From: Litorilituus lipolyticus
GTDB taxonomy: Bacteria > Pseudomonadota > Gammaproteobacteria > Enterobacterales > Alteromonadaceae
Direction: 5' to 3'
Assembly (NCBI RefSeq): GCF_006439335.1
Contig: NZ_SAWY01000005.1
Location: 62,001-126,000, forward strand
DNA length: 64,000 nt
In this document: piece after piece, positions 28,362 to 38,355 of the stretch
How the letters are laid out: each line of letters opens with the position of its first letter
Position numbering within the stretch: position 1 is the first letter of the stretch
Notes under the pieces: generated by a model
The model's database searches: none
What the model was told of the DNA's origin: nothing
What the model saw: the letters and a program-made list of their open reading frames with translations, nothing else
Made by a program: the position numbers and the translations under genes

Positions 28362-28412
28362 TAGTTTTTGACCTTTAAATGAATTTAATAATATTAAAAT
28401 AGGAACATAAAA

Positions 28413-28802
28413 ATGAGCAACATTCCTTCTGAATTAAAATATGTTACATCACACGAATGGGTTCGCAACGAAGGTGACGGTACCGTTACTGTTGGTATTA
28501 CTGAACACGCTCAAGGCCTTTTAGGTGACATGGTTTTTGTTGAATTACCAGAAGTTGGCGAAGCAGTAAGTACAGGTGATGACATTTGTGTTGCTGAATC
28601 TGTTAAAGCGGCATCAGACATCTATGCACCAGTATCAGGTGAGATCGTTGAAGTAAATGAAGAGTTAGAAGATTCTCCTGAACTTGTAAACTCAGATGCA
28701 TTTGGTGACGGTTGGTTATTCAAAATTAAACTTGATGACGCTGGTGAGTTAGACGACTTATTAGACGCTGAAGGTTATGCTAATTCAATCGACGAAGATT
28801 AA
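28413..28802 (+). CDS. gcvH: Glycine cleavage system H protein
   Basis: A 129-residue lipoyl carrier that shuttles the aminomethyl intermediate between GcvP, GcvT and the dihydrolipoamide dehydrogenase. The lipoylated lysine is K65 in the stretch AESVKAASD, with YVTSHEWVR and [13 protein letters not shown] near the N-terminus and the C-terminal [10 protein letters not shown]. Start supported by AGGA ten bases upstream. Followed by a hairpin terminator before gcvP. Confidence 0.98.
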   Translation: MSNIPSELKYVTSHEWVRNEGDGTVTVGITEHAQGLLGDMVFVELPEVGEAVSTGDDICVAESVKAASDIYAPVSGEIVEVNEELEDSPELVNSDAFGDGWLFKIKLDDAGELDDLLDAEGYANSIDED

Positions 28803-28823
28803 TCGTTAATTAACAAAGTATTA

Positions 28824-28857
28824 AAAGCCCTGAACATAAGTTCGGGGCTTTCTTTTT
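28824..28857 (+). terminator. Hairpin terminator/attenuator between gcvH and gcvP
   Basis: AAAGCCCTGAAC (28824-28835), an ATAA loop and GTTCGGGGCTTT (28840-28851) form a GC-rich stem followed by CTTTTTT. It lies between gcvH and gcvP, so it should reduce gcvP expression relative to gcvT and gcvH. Confidence 0.8.
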
Positions 28858-28878
28858 TATTTTTAGGTAAATTGTTTT

Positions 28879-31764
28879 ATGACTACTCAATCATTAGACG
28901 CTTTAGAGCAAAAACAAGATTTTATCCGTCGCCACATCGGCCCAGATGCAGCACAAACTCAAGCTATGTTGAATGACATCGGCGCTGAGTCAGTTGATGC
29001 CCTTATTGATGAAATTGTGCCAAGCGATATTCGCTTATCACAATTACCAAACATAGGTGAAAGCAAAACTGAAGTGCAAGCATTGGCTGATTTAAAAGCT
29101 GTTGCTAGCAAAAATAAGGTGAACGATTCATACATTGGTCTTGGCTATTACGGTACGTTAACGCCAAACGTAATTTTACGTAACGTATTAGAAAATCCAG
29201 GTTGGTACACAGCCTATACACCATACCAGCCAGAAATTGCTCAGGGTCGTTTAGAGTCATTATTAAACTACCAACAAATGTGTTTAGATTTAACAGGTTT
29301 AGATTTAGCTTCAGCTTCACTTCTTGATGAAGGTACTGCCGCAGCTGAAGCCATGGCACTTGCTAAGCGTGTAGCTAAAAATAAAAAATCTAACCTTTTC
29401 TTTATTTCAAGTGATGTTTACCCACAAACCATTGACGTGGTAAAACAGCGTGCAGAAATGTTTGGTTTTGACATTATTGTAGCGCCTGCTGATGAAGCAG
29501 CGGATCACGATATCTTTGGTGCACTTTTACAATACCCAAGTGCAACAGGTGAAGTGAAAGACATCAGTGATTTAATTGCTAAAATTCACGAGAAAAAAGC
29601 CATTGTTGCTGTAGCAGCAGACATCATGAGTTTAGTGATGTTAAAAGCTCCGGGCGAGTTAGGTGCTGATGCGGTAATTGGTTCAAGCCAACGTTTTGGT
29701 GTACCTATGGGGTACGGTGGTCCACACGCAGCTTTCTTTACTACTTCTGATAAGTACAAGCGTTCTTTACCAGGTCGTATTATCGGTGTTTCAAAAGATA
29801 CCCGTGATAACCCAGCGCTTCGTATGGCAATGCAAACTCGTGAGCAACATATTCGTCGTGAAAAAGCGAACTCAAATATTTGTACTGCACAAGTATTACT
29901 CGCGAACATGGCAGCGTTTTATGCGGTTTACCATGGCCCACAAGGCTTAAAAACGATTGCTAACCGCATTCACCGTTTAACTGACATTTTATGTTTAGGT
30001 ACGGCAACAAAAGGCTTAACTGCACTTCATGCTAACTACTTTGATACGTTAACGTTCAACGTTGATAATAAAGAAGAAATTGTTGCTCGCGCACTAGCGG
30101 CTAATCTGAACTTCCGTACTGATGTTGATGGTCAAATTTCAGTTTCATTAGATGAAACTACCACACGTGACAACGTAACAACATTATTTGATGTGTTATT
30201 AGGTGAAGGCCACGGTTTAGACGTAGCGGCACTTGATAAGCAAATTACTGATTGTGGTCACTCGTCAATTCCTGCTTCATTAGTACGTGAATCTGAAATT
30301 TTAACTCACCCAGTATTTAACTCGTATCACAGTGAAACTGAGATGCTACGTTACATCAAAAAACTAGAGAACAAAGATTTAGCATTGAATCACTCAATGA
30401 TTTCTCTTGGCTCTTGTACCATGAAGTTAAATGCTACAGCACAAATGATCCCAGTATCATGGCCTGAATTTGCTAACATGCACCCATTCGCACCAGTTGA
30501 CCAAGCTGTTGGTTACAAAGAGATGATTACTGAATTAGGTGATTGGTTAGTTGAATTAACAGGTTACGACAACATCTCAATGCAACCTAACTCAGGTGCA
30601 CAAGGTGAATATGCAGGTCTTATCGCAATTCACAAGTACCATGAAAGCCGTGGTGAAGGTCACCGTAATATTTGTTTAATACCAGCGTCTGCACACGGTA
30701 CTAACCCAGCATCAGCCATGATGGTTGGTATGAAGGTTGTTGTTGTTGATTGTGACAAAGAAGGTAACGTTGATATGGCTGACTTGAAAGCGAAAGCTGA
30801 AGAGTTACGCGATAGCTTATCTTGTATCATGATCACGTACCCATCAACGCACGGTGTTTACGAGAAGACCATTGCTGAAATTTGTAACATTATTCATGAC
30901 AATGGTGGTCAAGTTTACCTTGATGGCGCGAACATGAACGCACAAGTTGGCTTAACGTCTCCAGGTCACATTGGTGCTGACGTTTCTCACTTAAACTTAC
31001 ACAAAACTTTCGCTATTCCACATGGTGGCGGTGGTCCAGGTATGGGTCCTATCGGCGTTAAGTCGCACTTAGCACCATTCTTACCAGATCACGCGTTAAT
31101 CAACGTAAGTGAAAGCACTCAAGGTAACGGTGCAGTATCAGCAGCTCCATTTGGTAGTGCAGGTATTTTATGTATTTCTTACCTATATTGTGCAATGTTA
31201 GGTAAGCAAGGTGTAACTGATTCAACTAAGTACGCAATTACTAACGCAAACTACTTAGCGAAGAAATTAAGCGAACACTACCCAATTTTATACACAGGTG
31301 ATAACGGCCGTGTTGCCCACGAGTGTATTGTTGATTTACGCCCACTTAAAGAAGCTTCTGGTATCACTGAAATGGACGTAGCTAAGCGTTTAATGGATTA
31401 CGGTTTCCATGCACCGACTATGTCATTCCCAGTAGCTGGCACGCTAATGATTGAGCCAACTGAGTCTGAAAGCAAAGTTGAAATCGATCGTTTCATTGAA
31501 GCTATGGTATGCATTCGTGAAGAAATCAGCAAAGTAGAAAGCGGTGAGTGGACAGGTGATGACAACCCGTTACACAACGCACCACACACTATGGCTGACG
31601 TTACATCTGAGTGGAACCGTGCTTATTCAATTAAAGAAGCGGTTTACCCAGTAGCTGCAGTTGCTGAAAACAAATTCTGGCCAACAGTGAACCGTATTGA
31701 TGATGTGTACGGTGACCGTAACTTGATTTGTTCTTGTCCTGCCACGGATACGTATAAAGACTAG
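28879..31764 (+). CDS. gcvP: Glycine dehydrogenase (decarboxylating), P protein
   Basis: PLP enzyme that decarboxylates glycine and loads the aminomethyl group on GcvH. The single-chain form (961 residues) is complete. The PLP lysine is K709 in [17 protein letters not shown]; other marks are FIRRHIGPD at the N-terminus, [35 protein letters not shown] and the C-terminal DRNLICSCP. The stop TAG (31762-31764) is only 12 bp from the left end of a Tn7-like transposon, which has moved the natural terminator 17.5 kb away. The conserved 3' end of the gene is the likely transposon homing site. Confidence 0.98.
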   Translation: MTTQSLDALEQKQDFIRRHIGPDAAQTQAMLNDIGAESVDALIDEIVPSDIRLSQLPNIGESKTEVQALADLKAVASKNKVNDSYIGLGYYGTLTPNVILRNVLENPGWYTAYTPYQPEIAQGRLESLLNYQQMCLDLTGLDLASASLLDEGTAAAEAMALAKRVAKNKKSNLFFISSDVYPQTIDVVKQRAEMFGFDIIVAPADEAADHDIFGALLQYPSATGEVKDISDLIAKIHEKKAIVAVAADIMSLVMLKAPGELGADAVIGSSQRFGVPMGYGGPHAAFFTTSDKYKRSLPGRIIGVSKDTRDNPALRMAMQTREQHIRREKANSNICTAQVLLANMAAFYAVYHGPQGLKTIANRIHRLTDILCLGTATKGLTALHANYFDTLTFNVDNKEEIVARALAANLNFRTDVDGQISVSLDETTTRDNVTTLFDVLLGEGHGLDVAALDKQITDCGHSSIPASLVRESEILTHPVFNSYHSETEMLRYIKKLENKDLALNHSMISLGSCTMKLNATAQMIPVSWPEFANMHPFAPVDQAVGYKEMITELGDWLVELTGYDNISMQPNSGAQGEYAGLIAIHKYHESRGEGHRNICLIPASAHGTNPASAMMVGMKVVVVDCDKEGNVDMADLKAKAEELRDSLSCIMITYPSTHGVYEKTIAEICNIIHDNGGQVYLDGANMNAQVGLTSPGHIGADVSHLNLHKTFAIPHGGGGPGMGPIGVKSHLAPFLPDHALINVSESTQGNGAVSAAPFGSAGILCISYLYCAMLGKQGVTDSTKYAITNANYLAKKLSEHYPILYTGDNGRVAHECIVDLRPLKEASGITEMDVAKRLMDYGFHAPTMSFPVAGTLMIEPTESESKVEIDRFIEAMVCIREEISKVESGEWTGDDNPLHNAPHTMADVTSEWNRAYSIKEAVYPVAAVAENKFWPTVNRIDDVYGDRNLICSCPATDTYKD

Positions 31765-31771
31765 GTAACTA

Positions 31772-31776
31772 GTTGA
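31772..31776. repeat. Left target-site duplication (GTTGA)
   Basis: The 5 bp directly before the left TGTCA end are GTTGA, identical to the 5 bp after the right end at 49237-49241. A 5-bp duplication is characteristic of Tn7-like transposition. Confidence 0.93.
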
Positions 31777-31840
31777 TGTCACTTTCGAATAAAGTTTGAA
31801 ACAACAAAAACAAGTTTGAAACTTTAATAGAGTTTGAAAG
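31777..31840. repeat. Tn7-like left (R-type) end with three TnsB-binding repeats
   Basis: After the terminal TGTCACTTTCGAATAA come AGTTTGAAAC at 31793-31802, AGTTTGAAAC at 31813-31822 and AGTTTGAAAG at 31831-31840. Spacing is 20 and 18 bp, the compact layout of a Tn7 right end. It is adjacent to gcvP. Confidence 0.9.
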
Positions 31841-31853
31841 TAAAATCTGTGAA

Positions 31854-31881
31854 GGCGAATCAGAGGTGATTCGCCTTTTTT
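31854..31881 (+). terminator. Terminator inside the transposon end
   Basis: GGCGAATCA (31854-31862), a GAGG loop and TGATTCGCC (31867-31875) are followed by TTTTTT. It lies just inside the gcvP-side end and would stop gcv read-through from entering the element, replacing the terminator displaced by the insertion. Confidence 0.85.
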
Positions 31882-31889
31882 GTTGTCCG

Positions 31890-32505
31890 TTCGTAAACCA
31901 CCTACTTTAGTAGGTGGTCATTGTTAAAGTGGCTATGCCTGAAATATCTACTCATGTTTAATCGTTTTTGATTTTTACCAGAAGTCAAAAGGAGAAAGAG
32001 CATGAGTAGATATGAGCAAGCATCGCATGTATTTTGGCGGTGTCAATATCATATAGTTTGGACGCCAAAGTACCGATTCAAAATATTAAAGAATAATATT
32101 GGGAAAGACGTATTTAGATTTATTCACATTTACAGTGAAAAGTTAGGTGTTAAAGTTGTTGAACTGAATGTTCAAGTTGACCATATCCATTTGGTAGCTA
32201 AAGTTCCTCCCAAGCTATCAATTTCAAAAGTGATGGGATGTTTAAAAGGGCGATTAGCGCTCAAGTTATTTAGTAAATATCCACACTTAAGAAAGAATAA
32301 AGCTTGGGGAGGTCGATTTTGGCAACGAGGTTACTTTGTTGACACCGTAGGGGTTAATGAAGAAATAATCAGGCGATATGTTAGGCACCAAGATAAGATG
32401 GAAAAGCAAGAAGAGCGGCGACAACTTAACTTGCTAGGATAACCCTGCCCCCTTGTTTAGGGGGCTAATGCAAAGCCACCTTCTTTAGAAGGTGGTAATT
32501 TACTG
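31890..32505 (+). mobile_element. IS200/IS605-family insertion sequence (tnpA only)
   Basis: A tnpA gene is bracketed by two similar hairpins: CCACCTAC-TTTA-GTAGGTGG (31898-31917) and CCACCTTC-TTTA-GAAGGTGG (32476-32495). Such subterminal hairpins are the TnpA recognition structures at both ends of IS200-type elements. There are no inverted terminal repeats and no tnpB. The outer borders are estimated, not seen. It is nested in the Tn7-like element, between its end and the NTPase gene. Confidence 0.82.
32002..32442 (+). CDS. tnpA: IS200-type Y1 HUH transposase TnpA
   Basis: A 146-residue single-strand transposase of the IS200/IS605 family. The N-terminus has HVFWRCQYHIVWTPKYRF, the HUH metal-binding motif is DHIHLV in the stretch NVQVDHIHLVAKVPP, and the catalytic tyrosine is in the C-terminal helix IIRRYVRHQ. 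Start supported by AAAGGAGAAAG upstream. Length is normal and the frame is intact, so it may be active. Probably acts on the two flanking hairpins. Confidence 0.93.
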   Translation: MSRYEQASHVFWRCQYHIVWTPKYRFKILKNNIGKDVFRFIHIYSEKLGVKVVELNVQVDHIHLVAKVPPKLSISKVMGCLKGRLALKLFSKYPHLRKNKAWGGRFWQRGYFVDTVGVNEEIIRRYVRHQDKMEKQEERRQLNLLG

Positions 32506-32684
32506 TAAAGGCACTCTTCATCAGGATGTAAAACTCACGACGATAAACCTAGGTGATTAACTGAATATATATGGAAGTAGTATTCCTTAATTGATATTTT
32601 TCCTTGAAATTTTCTACAGTTATGTGAAAGTCGAAGTAATAAAACCCCTTGAATAAACTCTCATATTGGTAATTTGGTAAAAAG

Positions 32685-35600
32685 ATGGACGACGACTTTT
32701 ATCTTGAACGAAGACTTATTCGTGAAGACCTTATTTTCACTGAGGATCAGCTGTTAACTGAATCTAAATACATTATTATTCTTGCAGAACCAGGTGCAGG
32801 CAAAACTGTTTTGTTAAACAGTTTAGCACGTAAGTTAAACACAAAAACAATAACTGCAAGTGTATTTAATTATATCGATGTCACAGTAAACAACGGTGCA
32901 ATTGTATTAGATGCTTTTGATGAACTGGCTAAAATTGATGATGCCGGTATTCATAAGTTATTAGGCAAGGTTTCATCTGTACACCCAGACTATGTCATAA
33001 TTTCAAGTCGCTCGTCGGAGTGGGGCAATTCATCATCAAGCGTTTTTAAACAGTTTATTGGTCAAGAGCCTTTAATTGTTAAACTCTCTGAGTTTGATGA
33101 AGTAGAACAGAGAGCTATTTATTCTAATCATACCGGTAGAGGTGATTTTGACGACTTTAATGCTGAAATCGGGAGGTTTGAGCTTAGCCCTATACTACCT
33201 AACCCTCAATTTTTGAAGTTGTTTGCTGATGCATACATAGAAAGCGACGGACACTTTTCAGATAAAAGCACAATATTCCAACAAGCCTTGTACCATTTAG
33301 CGCGTGAAGTAAATAATGCAGTTAAAGTTAACTCTACGCTAACCGTAGAGGATAAAGTTTCTTTAGCATCAGAAGTCTTTGCGAAACTACTTTTATCGGG
33401 CTCAGAGGGTATTAGTGTAAGCGAAACTAGCCAAGACAGGATCTACCCTTCGATATATTCATTGTTAAAGGTGGATAAAAATGATCAAAATGCACTATTA
33501 GCGACTAAGCTGTTCAAGCTAGGTGACAATTCCGACCAACACCGACCTATTCATAAAATAGTTGCGGAGTATGGCGCAGCTACTTACCTTGTTAAACGCA
33601 TTTGTACTCCATCAGATTCGCTTACAGTTGAACAATGTTTTTCAGTAATTGCTCCTAATGGCGTAGTTCGAGATGAACTGCGTGGCTTAGTTGCTTGGAT
33701 GGCATCGTTAGGAAATCAAGACCTTGAAAGGGTAATTATTGAACTGGACCCTTACGCTGTTATTGCTAATGGAGATCCATCTCAGTTATCTCATTCATCC
33801 AAACGTTTTCTGTTGACTAGACTGGTTGAAGTTGAAGTAGCCGATCCATATTTTAGGCGTGGCGATTTTTGGCGTAGTTATAGTGTGGCAGGCTTCTTCA
33901 CAGAGGAGGTTGTAGCCGAAATCAAAACGATTATTACGACAAATAATGATGGTGATTTACGTAATTTTATTTTGGAGTTACTAAAAGGTTCACCTGCCGT
34001 TTCGCAACTTTTAGTGGAGTTGCAGCAAATAGTTCACTGTTCAAGCGAAAGCTTTACTACTCGCTTGCAAGCTATCGTTAGCCTTCTTGATTGCAATGAA
34101 TATGATACTTACCCTGACGTGTTACAATTAATTGATGAGGCAAATAATGATTCACTAAGACTTGCAACTCATGTGATAACCAAAACCTCTATTGATAATT
34201 TTTCACTACAAGAGCTAGAACGCTATTTTAGAAACTGTTCTCAACTTTATTCTAATTGCTCAGAACGTTCTGAACGAACATTTGAAAGCCGATACTATAT
34301 TAAATCATTGATTTCGAGTTTATCACTTAGCGTGGTTACTTCTTTATTAGATCGATTAAGTGAAGATTTAGCCTGTACTTGTGGCAAAAAAGCTTATGAA
34401 TGTGATTGTCGTATTGGAATTAGCAAAATTATTGGGGCGCTATTAGATCGTTTCTTTGAATTAGCAAAACCACCATTACAGCCATTGCAAATATGGCAAT
34501 GGGTAGAAAATCTAAACTTCTCGGGATACGGAAGAACAAACGATATAGCTTCTGTTAAAGCACTGCAAGAAAACCATGAACTACGGCAAGAAATTATTGC
34601 TCATGTATTTGGAAACCTAACCAATAGTGACGCTATTTTTCAAATGCGAATCGATAAGTTCAATGGGCATTATTCTCATGCAGGCTTGTGCTTGCGTCCA
34701 AATGATATTCAGTTTCTTGTAGATTTCGCATATGAAAATAATAATGTTGAATTATGGGAACATTTCATTCCAGCTCACTATCACCAAGACAATAAAAAAG
34801 GCAATAAAAATCCTATTAAGCAGCATATGCGTAGCCAAGCTAATAGTAAGCCAACGTTTATGCGTAATTGGGCATTAAAGGTAAGAAAAGCAAGGATGGC
34901 GAGAAAGGAAGAATATGTTAAATGGGAGCAGAGACATCGCCGTATTATGAGGCGTAGGCAAAATCAAGAGGATAAAACTCGTATAGAAAACATCGCTTAC
35001 TTTAATAATAATCGAGAGATGATTGAAAAAGGAGGAGATTTTGGTGCTCTTCGTTTTTTTTCATACCTAGTACTTAACAAGCCAGCCGAAATTAACGAAA
35101 AAGTAGGGGATGAAAAGTTAGTAAGAATGGCGTTACGCAATTGCCTTGACTTTATTGAACCAGACGTCCCTAGTTTAGAAAAGCTCGCAGAATTGCAATG
35201 CGCATCCCAATTTATGTACGTCGAAACTATATTATTAGCAGCGTGCATAGAAATTTTTAGGTTAAATGGCCACCTAGAGAACGTTAAGCCAGCAATGTTA
35301 TTGGCTCTTCGAACCAACTTAAGCGTGAGCTATCAGGAATTTGAGCAGGCGGAACGAGACTCGCTAAAAGCTGAAGTAGATCGTCTAGTATTTCCCGATA
35401 TCGAGTCGGCCAAAAAATTTCTCATTCTATATCTAGAACCACAGTTGGCTAATGGAAACTGTAAACATCCAGAGATAGGTTTACTAAAGTATGATGAAGT
35501 TTTCGCTTCGTTACGCGGAGAACTTGCGATTGACTGGTTATCTCATTTTGAAAAACTTGATATATATGCTTTAGATGAGTTATTTGATATTGCTGCTCAA

Positions 35601-36728
35601 TACTCTGAGAGAAGTAAATTAGATAACGTTATACGTACCCGTTGTCATGCCTTACTTTCACAATTGCCAGAAATGAAAAGTGACGAAAAACATCTAAATC
35701 AGTGTAAGTTTTGGTTTATTAGGGCCTTTTATTTTTTAACCTTAGAAGAGGCTGAGCCTTATTGGGATTGGCTTAAGTCAGATAAGCAGTCTATTTTTTT
35801 ACTTGAGAGCCGTTCGGGGTCATTTAACAGAGGAGAACATCCTTACTGGCCTAAACCTAATTCTCAAATGGTTGAGGCTATATTAATTGCTTTCTATGAC
35901 AAGTGGCCAAAAGTCCATTTACCAAGCCATTGGGGAACAGACAGTCCCGACAATGAAGTAGCTTATCGATTTATAACAGATATTATTTGGTGTATGAACA
36001 GTGATGTACCCGAGGAAGCAATTACCGTCATTAATCGTCTACTTCATAATAAATGCTATGAAGACATTCATTTGCCATTAAAAGGTATTAAGGCGGAGCA
36101 GCAAAGAAAGTTGGCTTTAAGAGATTTTGAGCCACCATCAGCCCAGGATATTGTTGAGTTGTTAGATAATAATGAGGTGGTTACTGTCGAAGGACTACGT
36201 GCGTTAATTATTCATACGTTAGAACGCTATCAAAAAGAAATACAAGGTGGGGAGTTCAATGCAGCTAATCGTTTTTATAACAAAGATACCAATGGAAACT
36301 ATGGTCGACTAGATGAAGTGAATTCAGTTGAAATTGTTGCCGAGCGCCTTCATGTTATGCTTCAGCCTTTGAATATAATTATTAGATCAGAACATCAAAC
36401 TAAAAATCAAAATCGAATTGATATAACGGCAACAAAGGCATTTGGAGGGGAGCAAAAGCTTCTTGTTATCGAAGCAAAAGGACAATGGCATTCAGAGCTA
36501 TATTCTGCTGCATCAACTCAACTTTACGAACGATATTCTATTCATCCTGATGCTGAGCAACAGGGGATTTATCTTGTTATCTGGTTTGGCTCCGATGAAA
36601 AGGTCGCTAACCGTAAATCGCATGGAATAACGACAGCAAACGAGCTTAAAAATGATATAGAAAAGCAATTACCATCTGAGTTAAAAGGGCTTATAGATGT
36701 ATTTGTTTTAGATGTATCCCGAAGCTAA
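32685..36728 (+). CDS. Large NACHT/STAND-like NTPase with C-terminal PD-(D/E)XK nuclease motif (putative defence protein)
   Basis: A 1347-residue protein. Residues 34-41 are a Walker A loop (AEPGAGKT), residues 73-81 a NACHT-like Walker B (IVLDAFDEL), and VIISSRSSEW follows as a sensor-like strand. About 300-1150 is a long, mostly helical region typical of sensor repeats. The C-terminus has a restriction-endonuclease-like core: D1246 in NRIDITA, then E1263-A-K1265 in LLVIEAKGQWH and QLYERY in the next helix. The order NTPase - helical sensor - nuclease is that of antiphage STAND proteins, but I cannot place it in a named family. It lies between the gcvP-side end and tnsA, an uncommon cargo position. 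A CxC...CDC cluster (about 564-574) may bind metal. Confidence 0.72.
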   Translation: MDDDFYLERRLIREDLIFTEDQLLTESKYIIILAEPGAGKTVLLNSLARKLNTKTITASVFNYIDVTVNNGAIVLDAFDELAKIDDAGIHKLLGKVSSVHPDYVIISSRSSEWGNSSSSVFKQFIGQEPLIVKLSEFDEVEQRAIYSNHTGRGDFDDFNAEIGRFELSPILPNPQFLKLFADAYIESDGHFSDKSTIFQQALYHLAREVNNAVKVNSTLTVEDKVSLASEVFAKLLLSGSEGISVSETSQDRIYPSIYSLLKVDKNDQNALLATKLFKLGDNSDQHRPIHKIVAEYGAATYLVKRICTPSDSLTVEQCFSVIAPNGVVRDELRGLVAWMASLGNQDLERVIIELDPYAVIANGDPSQLSHSSKRFLLTRLVEVEVADPYFRRGDFWRSYSVAGFFTEEVVAEIKTIITTNNDGDLRNFILELLKGSPAVSQLLVELQQIVHCSSESFTTRLQAIVSLLDCNEYDTYPDVLQLIDEANNDSLRLATHVITKTSIDNFSLQELERYFRNCSQLYSNCSERSERTFESRYYIKSLISSLSLSVVTSLLDRLSEDLACTCGKKAYECDCRIGISKIIGALLDRFFELAKPPLQPLQIWQWVENLNFSGYGRTNDIASVKALQENHELRQEIIAHVFGNLTNSDAIFQMRIDKFNGHYSHAGLCLRPNDIQFLVDFAYENNNVELWEHFIPAHYHQDNKKGNKNPIKQHMRSQANSKPTFMRNWALKVRKARMARKEEYVKWEQRHRRIMRRRQNQEDKTRIENIAYFNNNREMIEKGGDFGALRFFSYLVLNKPAEINEKVGDEKLVRMALRNCLDFIEPDVPSLEKLAELQCASQFMYVETILLAACIEIFRLNGHLENVKPAMLLALRTNLSVSYQEFEQAERDSLKAEVDRLVFPDIESAKKFLILYLEPQLANGNCKHPEIGLLKYDEVFASLRGELAIDWLSHFEKLDIYALDELFDIAAQYSERSKLDNVIRTRCHALLSQLPEMKSDEKHLNQCKFWFIRAFYFLTLEEAEPYWDWLKSDKQSIFLLESRSGSFNRGEHPYWPKPNSQMVEAILIAFYDKWPKVHLPSHWGTDSPDNEVAYRFITDIIWCMNSDVPEEAITVINRLLHNKCYEDIHLPLKGIKAEQQRKLALRDFEPPSAQDIVELLDNNEVVTVEGLRALIIHTLERYQKEIQGGEFNAANRFYNKDTNGNYGRLDEVNSVEIVAERLHVMLQPLNIIIRSEHQTKNQNRIDITATKAFGGEQKLLVIEAKGQWHSELYSAASTQLYERYSIHPDAEQQGIYLVIWFGSDEKVANRKSHGITTANELKNDIEKQLPSELKGLIDVFVLDVSRS

Positions 36729-37500
36729 AAGTAGGTGGATAAGTCTTCAATTAGGCTCGATTAGTAGGATTCAATCAACTCTGGAAGTCGTCTCTGTGAA
36801 AATCATGGGCGGGGTAGCCCTTCAATAACTGGTAAGTCATCCTAGCGCAAAATGAGCGAAGAATTAACGCGTTTCTGGCATTATGCGTTCTCCTCAATTG
36901 GATTGGCATAAACAAACTGCATACTACTGTATGAAACCTGGCGCTATTTTCATCGAACTAACCTTTAAAAGTTCATGTAAATTTAACAATCTATATTGAA
37001 AGTATTCCGGACTTAACGTACCTTCTCGTTATGCATCAACCGCTAACTCTGCCAATTTAAAAACTGCAAGAGCCTTTGGGACTGTTAAATTAAACACAAA
37101 TTTATCTAGTAATTCCGAATATGGAATGCAGATTGGCCTATTCCCATCAGTGGCCTTTAGTTAAGGTCAGCATTTCAGCATTCAGATTTACAAGCTCCTG
37201 TTTTGCATCGTAGATTTAAGCATTTCATCTGAAAAAGTGGTTAGATCAACTTCTAGATCTCATTTTAATTTAAATTTTTTAATTGTATTTTGGAATAGAA
37301 ATCTTGATTGAAGCTATAAATAGTTATTAAAAAGGAAGCTAATAAAATTAGTGAAAAACACATTTTAAATAAAATCAATGACATAAATACGGGCTACTGA
37401 CATAACTATTATTTATTGAAATAATATGTAAATCAACAACTTACGTTGATATTGTTTGGTTTTTACCCTATATCTGAGTTAATTAGATATAGGTGTAAAA
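36729..37500. other. Gene-free stretch between the NTPase gene and tnsA
   Basis: 772 bp with no intact gene. Several short open stretches on both strands stop quickly, including a minus-strand stretch starting MTYQLLKGYPAHDFH near 36830, which may be a fragment of a lost gene. The last 250 bp are very AT-rich and should hold the tns promoter. No CRISPR repeats and no clear RNA gene seen. Confidence 0.5.
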
Positions 37501-38355
37501 ATGAAACCAATTTATAGAACTAATTTAAAAGAGCTTGCTAGGCTTCGAAATTGGAAGTTGAAAAATAAAGAGGACCGGAACCAAAAGTTAGAGCACCCAC
37601 TTCAGTACTACCAACCATTCATTGATATTGATGCTGTTAATTCTATTAGTCGAAGACACCTATACCATTGTCCTATCCAAAAACGCCTTGTTCACCTGTT
37701 AAGTGATGGCGAAGCTAATGCATACAAGCGCTTAATTTATGAACCAGATGTTATTGGTATTCGAGAGCAGTTTCCTCTGCACCTCCCTAAAACTTTAAAA
37801 ATAGCGAGTAAACTGAGATTTATTCATCCAAGGAATTGGGAGACAAAAGAGCTTTATATCATGACAACAGACTTACTTGTTGATCGTGTCGACTTTACTT
37901 CGGGCGAGGTTTATCAGCAGGCGTGGAACTACAAATATTGGGACGCCATATATCAATACACCAAGGACGGTGCAGTCATCAAGAAAAGCTGGCGTACTTG
38001 GCAGAAAAATAAGATAGAGGGAGTTTATTGGCTTGATAAAGGTATTGAGTGTATTCAGACAACTGAGAGAGACTCAAGCAAAGTCGCTGTTCAAAATATT
38101 ACTTGGTTTCAGATGCGTCATGATTTAGATGTTGGGGCGGAAGAACTGAATCAATTTAAGACCTATTTTACTCAAAGCTATATCAATAATCCTCGGGCTT
38201 GGTTAGAGGAGCATCTGTGTAATGTATGCAAGCATATGAACCGCTCTTTTCGAGATGCCCAAGCAATGTTTCAGTTTGCAGCATTTCACCATGAATTTAG
38301 TCTTAACATTGAATGCCCCATAAGGCTATCTGAGCCATTAGCGGTGAATATGTAA
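37501..38355 (+). CDS. tnsA: TnsA-like transposon endonuclease
   Basis: Cuts the 5' ends of the element, so that with TnsB the transposon leaves by cut-and-paste. The 284-residue protein has the TnsA nuclease core: E71 (in DGEANAYKRLIYEPDV), D124 (in IMTTDLLVDRV) and K145 (in AWNYKYW), with the family hallmark IREQFPLHL between them. The C-terminal winged-helix part follows to residue 284. AGGTG five bases upstream supports the ATG. It overlaps tnsB by one base (TAATG). This sits at the head of a tnsA-B-C-tniQ-tnsD run. Confidence 0.9.
   Translation: MKPIYRTNLKELARLRNWKLKNKEDRNQKLEHPLQYYQPFIDIDAVNSISRRHLYHCPIQKRLVHLLSDGEANAYKRLIYEPDVIGIREQFPLHLPKTLKIASKLRFIHPRNWETKELYIMTTDLLVDRVDFTSGEVYQQAWNYKYWDAIYQYTKDGAVIKKSWRTWQKNKIEGVYWLDKGIECIQTTERDSSKVAVQNITWFQMRHDLDVGAEELNQFKTYFTQSYINNPRAWLEEHLCNVCKHMNRSFRDAQAMFQFAAFHHEFSLNIECPIRLSEPLAVNM

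Noticed and set aside
36729-37500. Integron-type attC site or IS remnant
   Set aside because: Short inverted motifs are present, but no pair of core sites or terminal repeats could be matched.
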